A DNA stretch of 33,110 bases from G020353235 sp035528295 (GTDB lineage Bacteria > Chloroflexota > Dehalococcoidia > Dehalococcoidales > JAUYDJ01), in assembly GCA_035528295.1 (NCBI GenBank), contig DATKYY010000020.1, positions 1 to 33,110 on the forward strand. Direction: 5' to 3'. Both the position numbers and the translations under genes were made by a program. This document shows positions 1 to 8,389 of this stretch, piece by piece (within the stretch, counting starts at the first letter, position 1; each line of letters begins with the position of its first letter). The notes under the pieces were generated by a model. It was not told where the DNA came from. It saw only the letters and a list, made by a program, of their open reading frames with translations, and ran no database searches.

Positions 1-579
1 CGGCCTGATATTAAGCATGGAGCCAGCCAGGGCAGCCACCTTGGGTACCCGTCCCGAGCGAAAAACATGGCGAATCGTGTCCAGCAGAATAAGCATGCCC
101 ACCCTCTCCCGCATCGCCTCCGCCGCTCTGATTACCTCAGCCAGGCTCTTCCCCTGCTGGGCAGCCCGGGCTGCCGCCAGAACGACAAAACCCTCAGCGG
201 CGGTAACCGTCCCCGAGTCAAATACCTCTATCTTAACCTCAGGAAGCTCGGTTTCCAGCAACTCCTTAGTTTGCCGGGCAACATTATAGACCGCACTCAG
301 TTTGGTGGAAAGGGTAATACAAAAAATATCTCTGGCCTGCCGGCTTGCCTGACGGTAGGTCTCCAGGCAGTCATCAGGGGAAATCGCGGCTGTTTTAAAA
401 GACTCGGGGTCTTTTAAAAATAATTCATAAGCCTCAGATGGGGTTATGTCCACCCAGTCCTTATAAGTTCGGCCGTCAAGGTAAAAATTAATGGGCAGAA
501 TCCCGATTCCATACTGCGCCACTAATTCCCTGGTCAGGCAGGCTACACTGTCGGTTATTATGGCTACCTTCTGTACCAT
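1..579 (-). CDS. DegV family fatty-acid-binding protein (3' end cut by window)
   Basis: The reading frame stays open from an ATG at 579 to the window edge, giving 193 residues; DegV proteins are usually about 280, so roughly the last third is missing. The N-terminus reads VAIITDSVACL and is followed by ILPINFYLDGRTYKD, FDSGTVTAAEGF and IRHVFRSGRVPK, which match the conserved blocks of the DegV fold. Family members bind a long-chain fatty acid, and in Firmicutes they serve as FakB partners of a fatty-acid kinase. No kinase is visible here, so the role is open. An AGGGGAG ribosome site precedes the start, and the gene lies 16 bases behind padR, so the two are probably co-transcribed. Confidence 0.88.
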   Translation of the reverse strand, partial: MVQKVAIITDSVACLTRELVAQYGIGILPINFYLDGRTYKDWVDITPSEAYELFLKDPESFKTAAISPDDCLETYRQASRQARDIFCITLSTKLSAVYNVARQTKELLETELPEVKIEVFDSGTVTAAEGFVVLAAARAAQQGKSLAEVIRAAEAMRERVGMLILLDTIRHVFRSGRVPKVAALAGSMLNIRP

Positions 580-595
580 AAGCTCCCCTGCCCTT

Positions 596-931
596 TTAGA
601 GATATCCCGCGGGAATAATCAGTTTCATCGCGACCAAAAACTGGCGCCACTGGCTCATCTTCTCCGCCAGTGCCCGCTGACCTTTTTCGGTAATATAATA
701 GTAGCGACGATATCGCCCACCGGGTAGTGTCTGCCACCTGCCCGTAATCAGGCCTGCCTCTTCTAAACGGTGAAGCGCTGGATAGAGAGTCCCTTCCTTG
801 AATTTGAAATAGCCCCGACTTCTCTGCTCAAGCTCTCTAATAATCTGATAGCCATACATCGGCTCCTGGCCAATAAGACAGAGAGGCAAAGACTCCGAAC
901 TACCTTTCATTAACTCAGGTCCGGTTGCCAT
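596..931 (-). CDS. PadR family transcriptional regulator
   Basis: This 111-residue protein is a short PadR-type winged-helix regulator. Visible signatures are the N-terminal helix with GYQIIRELEQRS, the recognition-helix region GTLYPALHRLEEAGLI and the wing GGRYRRYYYITEKG. The C-terminal dimerisation part is short, as in the compact PadR-s2 type. The ATG at 931 has GGAGG seven bases upstream, which supports this start over the internal Met8. It is followed after 16 bases by degV. A near-perfect palindrome overlaps the presumed transcription start, which suggests autorepression. The ligand is unknown; family members often control efflux or stress genes. Confidence 0.88.
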   Translation of the reverse strand: MATGPELMKGSSESLPLCLIGQEPMYGYQIIRELEQRSRGYFKFKEGTLYPALHRLEEAGLITGRWQTLPGGRYRRYYYITEKGQRALAEKMSQWRQFLVAMKLIIPAGYL

Positions 932-949
932 TTCAATACCTCCACCACC

Positions 950-976
950 TCTATACCTAGACTTTCTATGTATAGA
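950..976. promoter_or_regulatory. Palindromic operator candidate for PadR
   Basis: TCTATACCTAGA and TCTATGTATAGA form 12-base arms with one mismatch around a 3-base centre (CTT). The palindrome lies directly downstream of the predicted padR -10 and about 20 bases before the padR ATG, the usual place for an autoregulatory PadR site. The symmetry is seen directly; binding by this PadR is inferred. Confidence 0.6.
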
Positions 977-1004
977 TACTAGCAGAAATTCACCGGTTTG
1001 GCAA
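976..1004 (-). promoter_or_regulatory. Predicted padR-degV promoter
   Basis: On the minus strand TTGCCA (1004-999) and TAGTAT (981-976) are separated by 17 bases, and TGC directly precedes the -10 as in extended -10 promoters. Its -10 abuts the palindrome at 950-976. Confidence 0.5.
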
Positions 1005-1067
1005 GGGGTCAGACATTAATTTTAAGGCTGGAATTAGCCAAAACAGGTGGAATAAATAGCCAGCCTA

Positions 1068-1096
1068 TTGCATCTTGAACACAGTTGTGCTATACT
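1068..1096 (+). promoter_or_regulatory. Predicted nusA operon promoter
   Basis: TTGCAT (1068-1073), a 17-base spacer, and TATACT (1091-1096) preceded by TGC, an extended -10. Transcription would start near 1103, leaving a leader of about 75 bases before nusA. The -35 is weak; the extended -10 is the main support. Confidence 0.5.
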
Positions 1097-1122
1097 CCAG
1101 GGCAATAAGGGCGAGTTATTTG

Positions 1123-1145
1123 AGTGGGTTTCATCCCACTTTTTT
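1123..1145 (+). terminator. Attenuator-like hairpin in nusA leader
   Basis: AGTGGG (1123-1128) and CCCACT (1135-1140) pair across a TTTCAT loop and are followed at once by a run of T. This is the layout of an intrinsic terminator, but it lies between the predicted promoter and nusA. It could therefore act as an attenuator on the operon, or end transcription coming from upstream. Confidence 0.5.
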
Positions 1146-1179
1146 ATTGTCGGGGAAATTATAATGTGGGGAGATCTGA

Positions 1180-2607
1180 ATGAAGAGCGACTTTCTGCTG
1201 GCAATCACTCAACTCTCGGCAGAGAAGAACCTGCCTAAAGAGGTGGTTCTTGCCGCTGTAGAGACAGCTCTGGTATCAGCCTATAAGAAGGACAATTTTG
1301 CCGTTTCCCAGAACGTTTCGGTTAAAATTAATCCGGGCACGGGTAAGGTTACGGTATGGGCAGAGAAGAGCGTGGTGGAAAAACCGGAGGATACCTACCG
1401 TCAGATATCTCTGGAGGAGGCACAACGGCTCAAACCAGAGGTGGAGATTGAGGATACGGTGATGGTAGAGGTCACCCCGGCTAATGCCGGACGCATCGCC
1501 GCCCAAACCGCCAAGCAGGTCATTCTACAACGGCTTCATGAAGCCGAGCATAGTGCCATATTAGAGGAATTTACCGATAAGGAAGGCGATATTGTTACCG
1601 GGATGGTGCAGCGCATTGAGCCCAGGCAGACACTTATTGATTTAGGCCGGACCGAGGCGATACTGCCAGCAAGCGAGCAGGTAACCAGTGAGCGGTACCG
1701 GGTAGGCCAAAGACTCAAGGTCTATCTCTACGAGGTAGCCCAAACTGCCCGGGGGCCGAAAGTGGTGGTGTCACGCTCCCACCCCGGTTTGCTGCGCCGA
1801 CTGCTGGAGCTGGAGGTTCCCGAAATTGTCAATGGCGCCGTGGAGATAAAATCAATCGCCCGTGAAGCTGGCTCGCGGAGTAAGATAGCCGTCGCCTCAC
1901 GCCAGCCCGGTATTGACCCGGTTGGCTGCTGTGTTGGGCTGCGCGGCATCAGAATACAGAATATCGTCAATGAGCTAAACGGGGAAAGAATAGACGTGGT
2001 GCTGTGGGAGCACAACCTGTCCGCCTTTATTGCCAACGCGCTCAGCCCCGCTCAGGTAGTACATGTTGACCTGAATGAGGCAGAAGAGTCGGCCACTGTC
2101 GTTGTGCCGGACAAACAGCTATCACTGGCCATCGGCAAAGAAGGGCAAAATGTCAGGCTGGCTGCCAAGCTCACCGGATACCGAATCGACATCAAGAGTG
2201 CCTCCAAGGCCGAGATAGAAAGAGCCGCAGCGGAAACACAGAAGGCAGAAGAGGTCAAACCACCCGCCGAGCTGGAAGAAGAGGTATTGACCGGTGAGGG
2301 GCTTGTCCCCGAAATGCCCGAGGCTGAGGAGCCGGCGGTGGCGCCGGAAGCCACCGAGGCTGATGCCGAGCTGCTACCGTCTCTGGATTCTGAATTTGCG
2401 CCTCCAGTTGCTCCCGAACCGGAAGTAGACAAGAAAGCCCGGCTTCGCTTTGCCGAGGATATTATGCCCGCCAAGCCGGTGCCCAAATCAAAACAGCGAA
2501 AAAAGAAGGGCACCCGCGAAAGGGAGGAGACTGAAGAGGGCACCCGGCGCCAGAAGCGCCGAGAGCAGGAACTCAATATAGATGAAGAGGAGTATCAACC
2601 CGATTAA
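1180..2607 (+). CDS. nusA: Transcription termination/antitermination factor NusA
   Basis: NusA binds RNA polymerase and nascent RNA and modulates pausing, termination and antitermination. The 475-residue protein shows the N-terminal polymerase-binding domain (about 1-125), an S1 domain (about 135-200, with GDIVTGMVQRIEPRQTLIDL), and two KH domains (about 205-350, with GLRGIRIQNIVNELNGERID and LAIGKEGQNVRLAAKLTGYR). After KH2 comes a tail of about 120 residues, first rich in Glu, Ala and Pro and then strongly basic (KSKQRKKKGTRERE). This tail is not one of the known NusA acidic repeats. The ATG has GGGGAGA upstream. The last 26 bases overlap ylxR in another frame, so translation is probably coupled. 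rimP, the usual upstream neighbour, is not present. Confidence 0.97.
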   Translation: MKSDFLLAITQLSAEKNLPKEVVLAAVETALVSAYKKDNFAVSQNVSVKINPGTGKVTVWAEKSVVEKPEDTYRQISLEEAQRLKPEVEIEDTVMVEVTPANAGRIAAQTAKQVILQRLHEAEHSAILEEFTDKEGDIVTGMVQRIEPRQTLIDLGRTEAILPASEQVTSERYRVGQRLKVYLYEVAQTARGPKVVVSRSHPGLLRRLLELEVPEIVNGAVEIKSIAREAGSRSKIAVASRQPGIDPVGCCVGLRGIRIQNIVNELNGERIDVVLWEHNLSAFIANALSPAQVVHVDLNEAEESATVVVPDKQLSLAIGKEGQNVRLAAKLTGYRIDIKSASKAEIERAAAETQKAEEVKPPAELEEEVLTGEGLVPEMPEAEEPAVAPEATEADAELLPSLDSEFAPPVAPEPEVDKKARLRFAEDIMPAKPVPKSKQRKKKGTREREETEEGTRRQKRREQELNIDEEEYQPD

Positions 2608-2878
2608 GCACATACCCCAACGCACCTGTGTTGCCTGTCACCAGGTAAGCGCCAAGCGAGGACTGATTCGCCTGGTGCGCATCACTGATGGCAGTGTGGA
2701 GGTTGATATTACCGGCAAGAAGGCCGGTCGCGGTGCCTACCTTTGCCCAGCAGCGGACTGCTGGGAGGCGGGACTGAAGGACAAAAGACTGGAGCACACC
2801 ATGCGAACCAAGCTCAGCGAGGATAATCGCCATCAGCTTATTGAATTTGGCCAAAGCCTGACTGGAATTAAGCAATGA
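2582..2878 (+). CDS. ylxR: YlxR family RNA-binding protein (DUF448, RnpM-like)
   Basis: This is a small basic protein of 98 residues. It carries the YlxR signature: PQRTCVACHQ near residue 12, then LIRLVRI and the GRGAYLC block near residue 50. The family sits between nusA and infB in many bacteria. In Firmicutes it has been linked to binding and modulation of RNase P (name RnpM). The gene overlaps the end of nusA by 26 bases and its stop overlaps the infB start (ATGA), so all three are translationally linked. Assignment is firm from sequence and position; the exact role in this organism is inferred. Confidence 0.92.
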   Translation: MKRSINPIKHIPQRTCVACHQVSAKRGLIRLVRITDGSVEVDITGKKAGRGAYLCPAADCWEAGLKDKRLEHTMRTKLSEDNRHQLIEFGQSLTGIKQ

Positions 2879-4722
2879 ACAATAACCCTAAACCAGCTAA
2901 AGTAAATGCATCTCCGGGTGGAGCACCGGACACTAGCCCCACCCCGACCAAGCAACGCTCGGTTGAGATACCCCGCTCCATAGGAGTGCGGCAACTGGCC
3001 GAACTGCTCGGGGTCAGCGCCATAGACATTATCAAACAGCTTATGAAAAATGGCATTATGGCGAACATCAATCAGGTGATTGACTATGAAGTCGCCGCCA
3101 CGGTAGCCGGTGCCCTCGGCTATACCTCATCCCTGATCACCCGGGCTGAGCGAACTTCAGCCCGGGCTGCTGGCGAGACCAGGCGGCGCCCACAATTTGA
3201 GGGGAAAGAGCTAAAAGGTCTTCAGCACCGGCCACCGGTGGTCACCGTTATGGGGCATGTCAACCACGGTAAGACCAGACTGCTTGATGCCATCCGGCAG
3301 ACCAACGTCATGGATACTGAAGCCGGGGGCATCACCCAGCACATCGGCGCCTATCAGGTAACCACTGACGGGCAGAAAATCACCTTCCTGGATACCCCGG
3401 GGCATGAAGCCTTTACCGCGATGCGGGCTCACGGCGCCCAGATAACCGATATTGCCATTCTGGTGGTAGCTGCTGATGACGGGGTAATGCCACAAACCCT
3501 GGAAGCCATCGACCACGCCCGCGCCGCCGGGGTGCCGATTGTGGTCGCCATCAATAAAATTGATAAGCCCAATGCTGACCCGGAGCAGGTCAAAAAGCAG
3601 CTGGCTGATGCCGGATTACTTATTGAGGAATGGGGAGGCGATACCGTCTGTGTCCCCATTTCAGCCAAAGAGAAAAAAGGTATCGCCGAACTACTGGAAA
3701 ATCTGCTGGTGGTGGCTGAAGTAGAAGACCTCAGGGCAGACCCCTCCCAACCCGCGGAAGGGGTGGTCATCGAGGCCGAACTGGACCGGTCTAAGGGAGT
3801 CTTAGCCACCGTGCTGGTTCAAAATGGAACCCTGAAAGTGGGCGATACTGTGGTGATTGGCAATATCTGGGGTAGAGTCAGGGCCATGTTTAGTGATAGC
3901 GGTAAGCCGGTGAAGAAGGTTGAGCCGAGTACCCCGGCAGCGATTTTGGGCTTGAGCAGTGTCCCCCGGGCCGGCGACATACTGACCGCCGTGGCCAATG
4001 AACGACAGGCACAGGCACTGATCGCGAAGCGTAATCTAGCCATGGAACGAGAGTCCTCAGTAAGTACAAGGGCGGTAAGCCTGGTCAATCTCTACGACCA
4101 GATAAGTACCGGAGGAATCAAAGAGCTCAATGTTATCCAAAAGACCGACGTCCAGGGTAGCATTGCCCCCATCCGTTCTTCCCTGGAACGGCTGGCTACC
4201 GAAGAAGTCCAGGTCAGGCTTATCCGCATTGCCACCGGCAATGTTACCGAAAGCGATGTCATGCTGGCGTCCGCCTCCAAGGGACTGATTATCGGCTTTG
4301 GCGTTAGCTCCGAACCGGGGGTAAAGCGCCTGGCGGAAATGGAAGGTATCGACATTCGTTACTACGATGTCATCTACAACCTGATAGACGATGTCGAGAA
4401 GGCACTCAAGGGTATGCTGGAGCCCACCTACGTTGAGGTCATCGAGGGTCACGCCGAAGTAAAGGTTATCTTCACCACCGGTAAAGTCAGCAGGGTAACT
4501 GGTGTCTATGTTAACGAAGGCAAGGTAACCCGGGGTACCGGGGTTAAGGTGCGGCGTGGCAAAGAGGTGGTGCACGAGTCCGTGGTCAGCAGCCTGCGGC
4601 GCTTCAAGGACGATGTCAAGGAAGTAGCTGCTGGCTTTGAGTGCGGCGTGGGGGTGGAGGGCTTTGAAAAGTTTGAAGTTGGCGATATATTAGAGTTCTT
4701 CCGCAGAGAGAAAGCTGGCTAG
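2875..4722 (+). CDS. infB: Translation initiation factor IF-2
   Basis: IF-2 is the GTPase that places initiator tRNA on the ribosome. At 615 residues this is a short form: one IF2_N-type domain (about 36-85, IGVRQLAELLGVSAIDIIKQ) leads directly to the G domain, without the long repeated N-terminus of enterobacteria. G motifs are visible: G1 GHVNHGKT (127-134), the GGITQHIGAY switch region, DTPGH (G3), NKID (G4) and SAK (G5). They are followed by the beta-barrel and C-terminal domains ending near EVGDILEFF. The G1 motif has Asn130 where translational GTPases nearly always have Asp. The start overlaps the ylxR stop by four bases; rbfA begins six bases after the stop. Confidence 0.97.
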   Translation: MNNNPKPAKVNASPGGAPDTSPTPTKQRSVEIPRSIGVRQLAELLGVSAIDIIKQLMKNGIMANINQVIDYEVAATVAGALGYTSSLITRAERTSARAAGETRRRPQFEGKELKGLQHRPPVVTVMGHVNHGKTRLLDAIRQTNVMDTEAGGITQHIGAYQVTTDGQKITFLDTPGHEAFTAMRAHGAQITDIAILVVAADDGVMPQTLEAIDHARAAGVPIVVAINKIDKPNADPEQVKKQLADAGLLIEEWGGDTVCVPISAKEKKGIAELLENLLVVAEVEDLRADPSQPAEGVVIEAELDRSKGVLATVLVQNGTLKVGDTVVIGNIWGRVRAMFSDSGKPVKKVEPSTPAAILGLSSVPRAGDILTAVANERQAQALIAKRNLAMERESSVSTRAVSLVNLYDQISTGGIKELNVIQKTDVQGSIAPIRSSLERLATEEVQVRLIRIATGNVTESDVMLASASKGLIIGFGVSSEPGVKRLAEMEGIDIRYYDVIYNLIDDVEKALKGMLEPTYVEVIEGHAEVKVIFTTGKVSRVTGVYVNEGKVTRGTGVKVRRGKEVVHESVVSSLRRFKDDVKEVAAGFECGVGVEGFEKFEVGDILEFFRREKAG

Positions 4723-4728
4723 AAAATC

Positions 4729-5097
4729 ATGTCCCATCGCATTCAGCGGGTAAACAATTTAATCCGCCACGAAATCAGCGAAATGCTACAACGCCAAGTC
4801 AAAGACCCCCGACTCAGCACTTTTATTACGGTTACCGATGTGGCTACCTCTCCCGATTTCAAGTACGCCAAGATATCCGTCAGCTATCTGGCCAGCGCTG
4901 AGGAGAAGCAGGAAACACTGGGCGTACTGGCCGCCGCCTCCGGCTTCTTCCGCCGAGAACTAGGCAAGAGGCTGGACCTGCCCCATATTCCCGAACTGAC
5001 CTTTCAGTGGGATGATTCTATTGAGCGCGGGGCCCATCTCCTCCAGTTAATTGACCAGGTCAGTAAAGAAACCAAGCCCGACCCGAACCAGAAGTAG
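4729..5097 (+). CDS. rbfA: Ribosome-binding factor A
   Basis: RbfA is a KH-fold protein needed for late maturation of the 30S subunit and 16S rRNA 5' processing. The 122 residues begin MSHRIQRVNNLIRHEISEML and contain DPRLSTFITVTDVATSPDFKYAKISVS, FFRRELGKRLDLPHIPELTF and DDSIERGAHLL, the full set of conserved blocks. Length is normal. It lies six bases after infB and two bases before truB, inside the nusA operon. No separate promoter is visible. Confidence 0.96.
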   Translation: MSHRIQRVNNLIRHEISEMLQRQVKDPRLSTFITVTDVATSPDFKYAKISVSYLASAEEKQETLGVLAAASGFFRRELGKRLDLPHIPELTFQWDDSIERGAHLLQLIDQVSKETKPDPNQK

Positions 5098-5099
5098 TC

Positions 5100-6005
5100 A
5101 TGGACGGCATATTAAACATCAACAAGCCCCAGGGCAGGACCTCGTTCAGTATCGTTGCCGAAATCAAAAGATTAAGCGGCGTGCCGCGGGTGGGGCATGC
5201 TGGCACCCTTGACCCGTCGGCGACCGGTGTCCTGCCGGTCTGCCTTGGCCAGGGGACCAGGGTTGTCCCCTTCTTGATGGCGGCAACCAAGACCTATCGG
5301 GCCCAGATTGAACTGGGCGTAACCACCGATACCTATGATGCCGAAGGTGAGATTATCCAGCAAAAAGACCCCTCCCCCATCAGCCGGGAACAACTGGAAT
5401 CAGAACTTAATTCTTTCCGCGGTTCAATCCGGCAAACTCCCCCGATGTACAGCGCGGTGAAGCATCATGGCCAGCCACTTTATAAACTGGCCCGGGCTGG
5501 TATTAATGTGGCTAGAAAAAGCCGGCCTGCCCGGATTGACCGCCTTGAGCTTACCGACTGGCAGCCACCGCTGGTTACCATAGAGGTAACATGCGGTAAA
5601 GGCACCTACATCCGCTCCCTGGCTCACGACCTGGGCCAATCCCTCGGCTGCGGCGCCAGTCTGCGAAGCCTGATTCGCCTGAGATACGGCCCTTTTGACA
5701 TCGCCGAGGCTATCTCTCTGCCCCAGCTTGAGGACGCCTTCCGCCTGGGCTACGGGCAAAACTTTATCTATCCCATTGATAGTGTCCTTTTGGACTGGCC
5801 GGCAGTGGTGGTCAATGACGAAATGGCTCAGGCGGTAATTAACGGGCAACCGGTGAGGCTAAAGAAGCCGGGCGGCGCTAAGAAGCGCGATTACTGCCGT
5901 GCCTATGCCACCGACGGCCACTTTCTAGGCGTGCTGCACTACCACCCGGAAAGGGAACAGTGGCAGCCGGAGCGGATTTTTAGCCGTGAATTTTCGCGGA
6001 CTTGA
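5100..6005 (+). CDS. truB: tRNA pseudouridine(55) synthase TruB
   Basis: TruB converts U55 in the T-loop of tRNAs to pseudouridine. The 301-residue protein has the catalytic block GHAGTLDPSATGVLPVCLG, with Asp38 as the nucleophile. It also shows the KTYRAQIELGVTTDTYDAEG strand region, QTPPMYSAVKHHGQPLY, and CGKGTYIRSLAHDLG; a C-terminal PUA-like part follows (about 230-300). It is the last gene of the nusA operon. A consensus -35 for the next transcription unit overlaps its stop codon. Confidence 0.96.
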   Translation: MDGILNINKPQGRTSFSIVAEIKRLSGVPRVGHAGTLDPSATGVLPVCLGQGTRVVPFLMAATKTYRAQIELGVTTDTYDAEGEIIQQKDPSPISREQLESELNSFRGSIRQTPPMYSAVKHHGQPLYKLARAGINVARKSRPARIDRLELTDWQPPLVTIEVTCGKGTYIRSLAHDLGQSLGCGASLRSLIRLRYGPFDIAEAISLPQLEDAFRLGYGQNFIYPIDSVLLDWPAVVVNDEMAQAVINGQPVRLKKPGGAKKRDYCRAYATDGHFLGVLHYHPEREQWQPERIFSREFSRT

Positions 6006-6031
6006 CAGTCTAAGTAGAATAAGAATATAGT
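6002..6031 (+). promoter_or_regulatory. Predicted promoter of the inositol-lipid operon
   Basis: A perfect TTGACA (6002-6007) overlaps the truB stop codon and is followed after 18 bases by TATAGT (6026-6031). Transcription would begin near 6038, about 50 bases before the inositol-phosphate synthase start. By match to consensus this is one of the best promoters in the window. Confidence 0.65.
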
Positions 6032-6089
6032 TCAGAAGGCGCTGAAGGGGAAATGAGCCGCCATTATCAAGCAGGAAAGGGCTAAATTA

Positions 6090-7208
6090 ATGGATAAGAT
6101 AAACGTAGCCGTAATCGGTGCCGGTAACTGTGCCTCATCGCTGATTCAGGGCGTTCACTTTTATGGCAAGGCGAAGGAAAACGAATTTGTGCCCGGACTG
6201 ATGCATGCCAACCTGGGCGGATATCACGTCAGTGATATCAATTTCGTGGCTGCCTTTGATATTGATAAGAACAAAGTGGGCAAAGACCTGGCTGAAGCCA
6301 TTTTCACCTGGCCCAACAACACCTTCAAGTTCTCTGATGTGCCCCCCACCGGGGTTACCGTCCAGCGTGGTATGACCCATGACAGCCTGGGTAAATATCT
6401 TTCCCAGATAATTGAGAAAGCGCCCGGCCAGACCGTCGATATCGTCAAGACACTTAAAGAAACCAAGACCCATGTTGTGGTTAACTACCTGCCGGTGGGC
6501 AGTGAAGAGGCAACCAAGTGGTACATTGAGCAGGTGCTGGCCGCCGGCTGTGGCTTTGTCAACTGTATCCCCGTTTTTATCGCCAGGGAGAACTACTGGC
6601 AACAGCGCTTTACCCAAAAAGGGCTTCCCGTGATTGGTGATGATATCAAGTCTCAGGTCGGGGCAACTATCGTTCACCGCATCCTGACCCGACTGTTTAG
6701 AGACCGCGGTGTCAAGCTGCTGCGGACCTATCAGCTTAACTTTGGCGGCAACACCGACTTTCTGAATATGCTGGAACGGGAACGCCTTGAGTCAAAGAAG
6801 ATATCCAAGACTACCGCGGTTACCTCTCAACTGGACTACAAGCTTGACCCCAATGACATTCACGTCGGTCCCAGTGACTATGTCCCCTGGCTGGCTGACC
6901 GCAAGTTCTGCCATATCAAAATGGAAGGGCAAACCTTTGGCGATGTGCCCCTGAACGTAGAGCTAAAACTGGAGGTATGGGATAGCCCCAATTCCGCCGG
7001 AGTGGTTATTGATGCTATCCGATGTTGTAAACTTGCCCTGGACCGCCGACTAAGCGGTGCCCTAGTGGCTCCCTCGGCTTACTTCATGAAATCACCGCCG
7101 GTTCAGTACACCGATGACGAAGCCCACCGCCTGGTGGAGGATTTCATCGCCAGTAACAAGCAAGCTGAAGAGGAAAAAACAACCGAGCCAGTCCACAGGG
7201 AGGTCTAA
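6090..7208 (+). CDS. ino1: Inositol-3-phosphate synthase
   Basis: This enzyme cyclises glucose 6-phosphate to myo-inositol phosphate with NAD, the first step of inositol lipid synthesis. The 372-residue protein begins with the NAD-binding VIGAGNCASSLIQGV (residues 8-22). It contains VNYLPVGSEEATKWYIEQ, NCIPVFIA, DDIKSQVGATIVHR and LNFGGNTDFLNM, which match the short archaeal/actinobacterial type rather than the longer eukaryotic one. A strong promoter and a purine-rich AGGAAAGG site precede it. The next two genes, a PimA-like glycosyltransferase and a CDP-alcohol phosphotransferase, support a lipid role for its product rather than an osmolyte role. Product assignment is firm; the lipid end product is inferred. 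Confidence 0.93.
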   Translation: MDKINVAVIGAGNCASSLIQGVHFYGKAKENEFVPGLMHANLGGYHVSDINFVAAFDIDKNKVGKDLAEAIFTWPNNTFKFSDVPPTGVTVQRGMTHDSLGKYLSQIIEKAPGQTVDIVKTLKETKTHVVVNYLPVGSEEATKWYIEQVLAAGCGFVNCIPVFIARENYWQQRFTQKGLPVIGDDIKSQVGATIVHRILTRLFRDRGVKLLRTYQLNFGGNTDFLNMLERERLESKKISKTTAVTSQLDYKLDPNDIHVGPSDYVPWLADRKFCHIKMEGQTFGDVPLNVELKLEVWDSPNSAGVVIDAIRCCKLALDRRLSGALVAPSAYFMKSPPVQYTDDEAHRLVEDFIASNKQAEEEKTTEPVHREV

Positions 7209-7219
7209 GCCAACCAGCA

Positions 7220-8380
7220 ATGAAGATAGCCCTTGTCTCGCCCTACGATTTTGCCTATCCCGGTGGGGTAACTCAGCATATCGCCCACCTGGAGCACCAA
7301 TTTACCAAAAAGGGGCATGAGGTCAAAATCCTTGCCCCGGCATCCAAGGCAGTTTCTGATTTGGGCGACCGGTTTATCCTCATCGGTAAGCCGAGACCAA
7401 TTCCAATCAGCGGTTCCATCGCTCGCATCACCATCTCACCCTGGTTAGCATCACGAATCAAGACGGTGCTCAGCCAGGAAAAATTTGACATCATCCACCT
7501 TCATGAACCACTGGTGCCCATGCTCTGCACCACGGTGCTTCGTCTGTCAAACTCACCCACTATGGGCACCTTCCATGCTTCTGAATCCAGAGACTGGTAT
7601 GATTACGGCACACCCATCGCCAAGTTCTTTCTCAAGAAGTGGTTTCGCAAGCTTGACGGCAAGATTGCGGTGTCAAATGTGGCCAAGGACTGCATCTGCA
7701 AGCATTTCCCGGGAGACTACAATATTATCCCCAATGGCGTCGATCTGGAGCACTTTTCCCCCAAAGTAGCCCCCATTGAAGACTTCTGTGACGGCAAATT
7801 AAATATTCTTTTCGTCGGCCGTCTGGAAAAACGAAAGGGCTTTGATTATCTCCTCAAAGCCTACCAGCAAGTAAAGAGGGAAATCCCCAACTCCCGGCTT
7901 ATCGTCGTCGGTCCCGGCATCAGGCTGAGGCACAAATATGAGAAACGGGTCAAAAGGGGCGGGCTAGCCGACATTGTTTTCACCGGCTACGTCTCCTATA
8001 CCGACCTGCCCCGGTACTACAAGACCGCCGATGTTTTCTGTGCCCCCGCCACCGGGTGGGAAAGCTTCGGCATCATTTTACTTGAGGCAATGGCGGTGGG
8101 TAAACCAATTGTCGCCTCCAATGTGGGTGGTTACGCCACCCTGATAACCCCCGGCACTGAGGGGTACCTGGTGCCACCCAAAAATGAGCAAGCCCTGGCT
8201 GAGTCCCTGATTGCCATACTGAAGGACGAATCACTACGGCAGAAGATGGGGGCAAATGGGCAGCGTAAAGCCCAGGAGTATTCCTGGGAAAATATCGCCC
8301 AGAGGGTGCTGGATTACTATACCAGCGTGCTTAACGAGTCCAGCGGGCGAGAAAAGTCCGCCAAGCAGACACAGCGTTAG
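7220..8380 (+). CDS. GT4 glycosyltransferase, PimA-like
   Basis: A GT-B fold retaining glycosyltransferase of 386 residues. The N-terminal domain has PGGVTQHIAHLEHQF, where the glycine loop aligns with PimA, and TFHA (His119). The C-terminal domain has LFVGRLEKRKGFDYLL (Arg201, Lys206) and the EX7E motif in GWESFGIILLEA (Glu281, Glu289). All these positions correspond to donor-binding or catalytic residues described for mycobacterial phosphatidylinositol mannosyltransferase PimA. Its position between inositol-phosphate synthase and a phosphatidylinositol-phosphate-synthase-like gene suggests it glycosylates an inositol lipid. Other GT4 functions cannot be excluded, so no gene symbol is given. 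The SD-like GGGAGG overlaps the previous stop region and is rather far from the ATG. Confidence 0.85.
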   Translation: MKIALVSPYDFAYPGGVTQHIAHLEHQFTKKGHEVKILAPASKAVSDLGDRFILIGKPRPIPISGSIARITISPWLASRIKTVLSQEKFDIIHLHEPLVPMLCTTVLRLSNSPTMGTFHASESRDWYDYGTPIAKFFLKKWFRKLDGKIAVSNVAKDCICKHFPGDYNIIPNGVDLEHFSPKVAPIEDFCDGKLNILFVGRLEKRKGFDYLLKAYQQVKREIPNSRLIVVGPGIRLRHKYEKRVKRGGLADIVFTGYVSYTDLPRYYKTADVFCAPATGWESFGIILLEAMAVGKPIVASNVGGYATLITPGTEGYLVPPKNEQALAESLIAILKDESLRQKMGANGQRKAQEYSWENIAQRVLDYYTSVLNESSGREKSAKQTQR

Positions 8381-8389
8381 CTTAAGTCA

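Noticed and set aside
2052..2576. Long open frame antisense to the nusA tail
   Set aside because: It is Ser-rich without domain features or ribosome site and follows from the codon bias of the Glu/Ala-rich nusA end.
4057..4575. 172-residue frame antisense to infB
   Set aside because: It lies wholly inside conserved IF-2 domains and has no independent signals.
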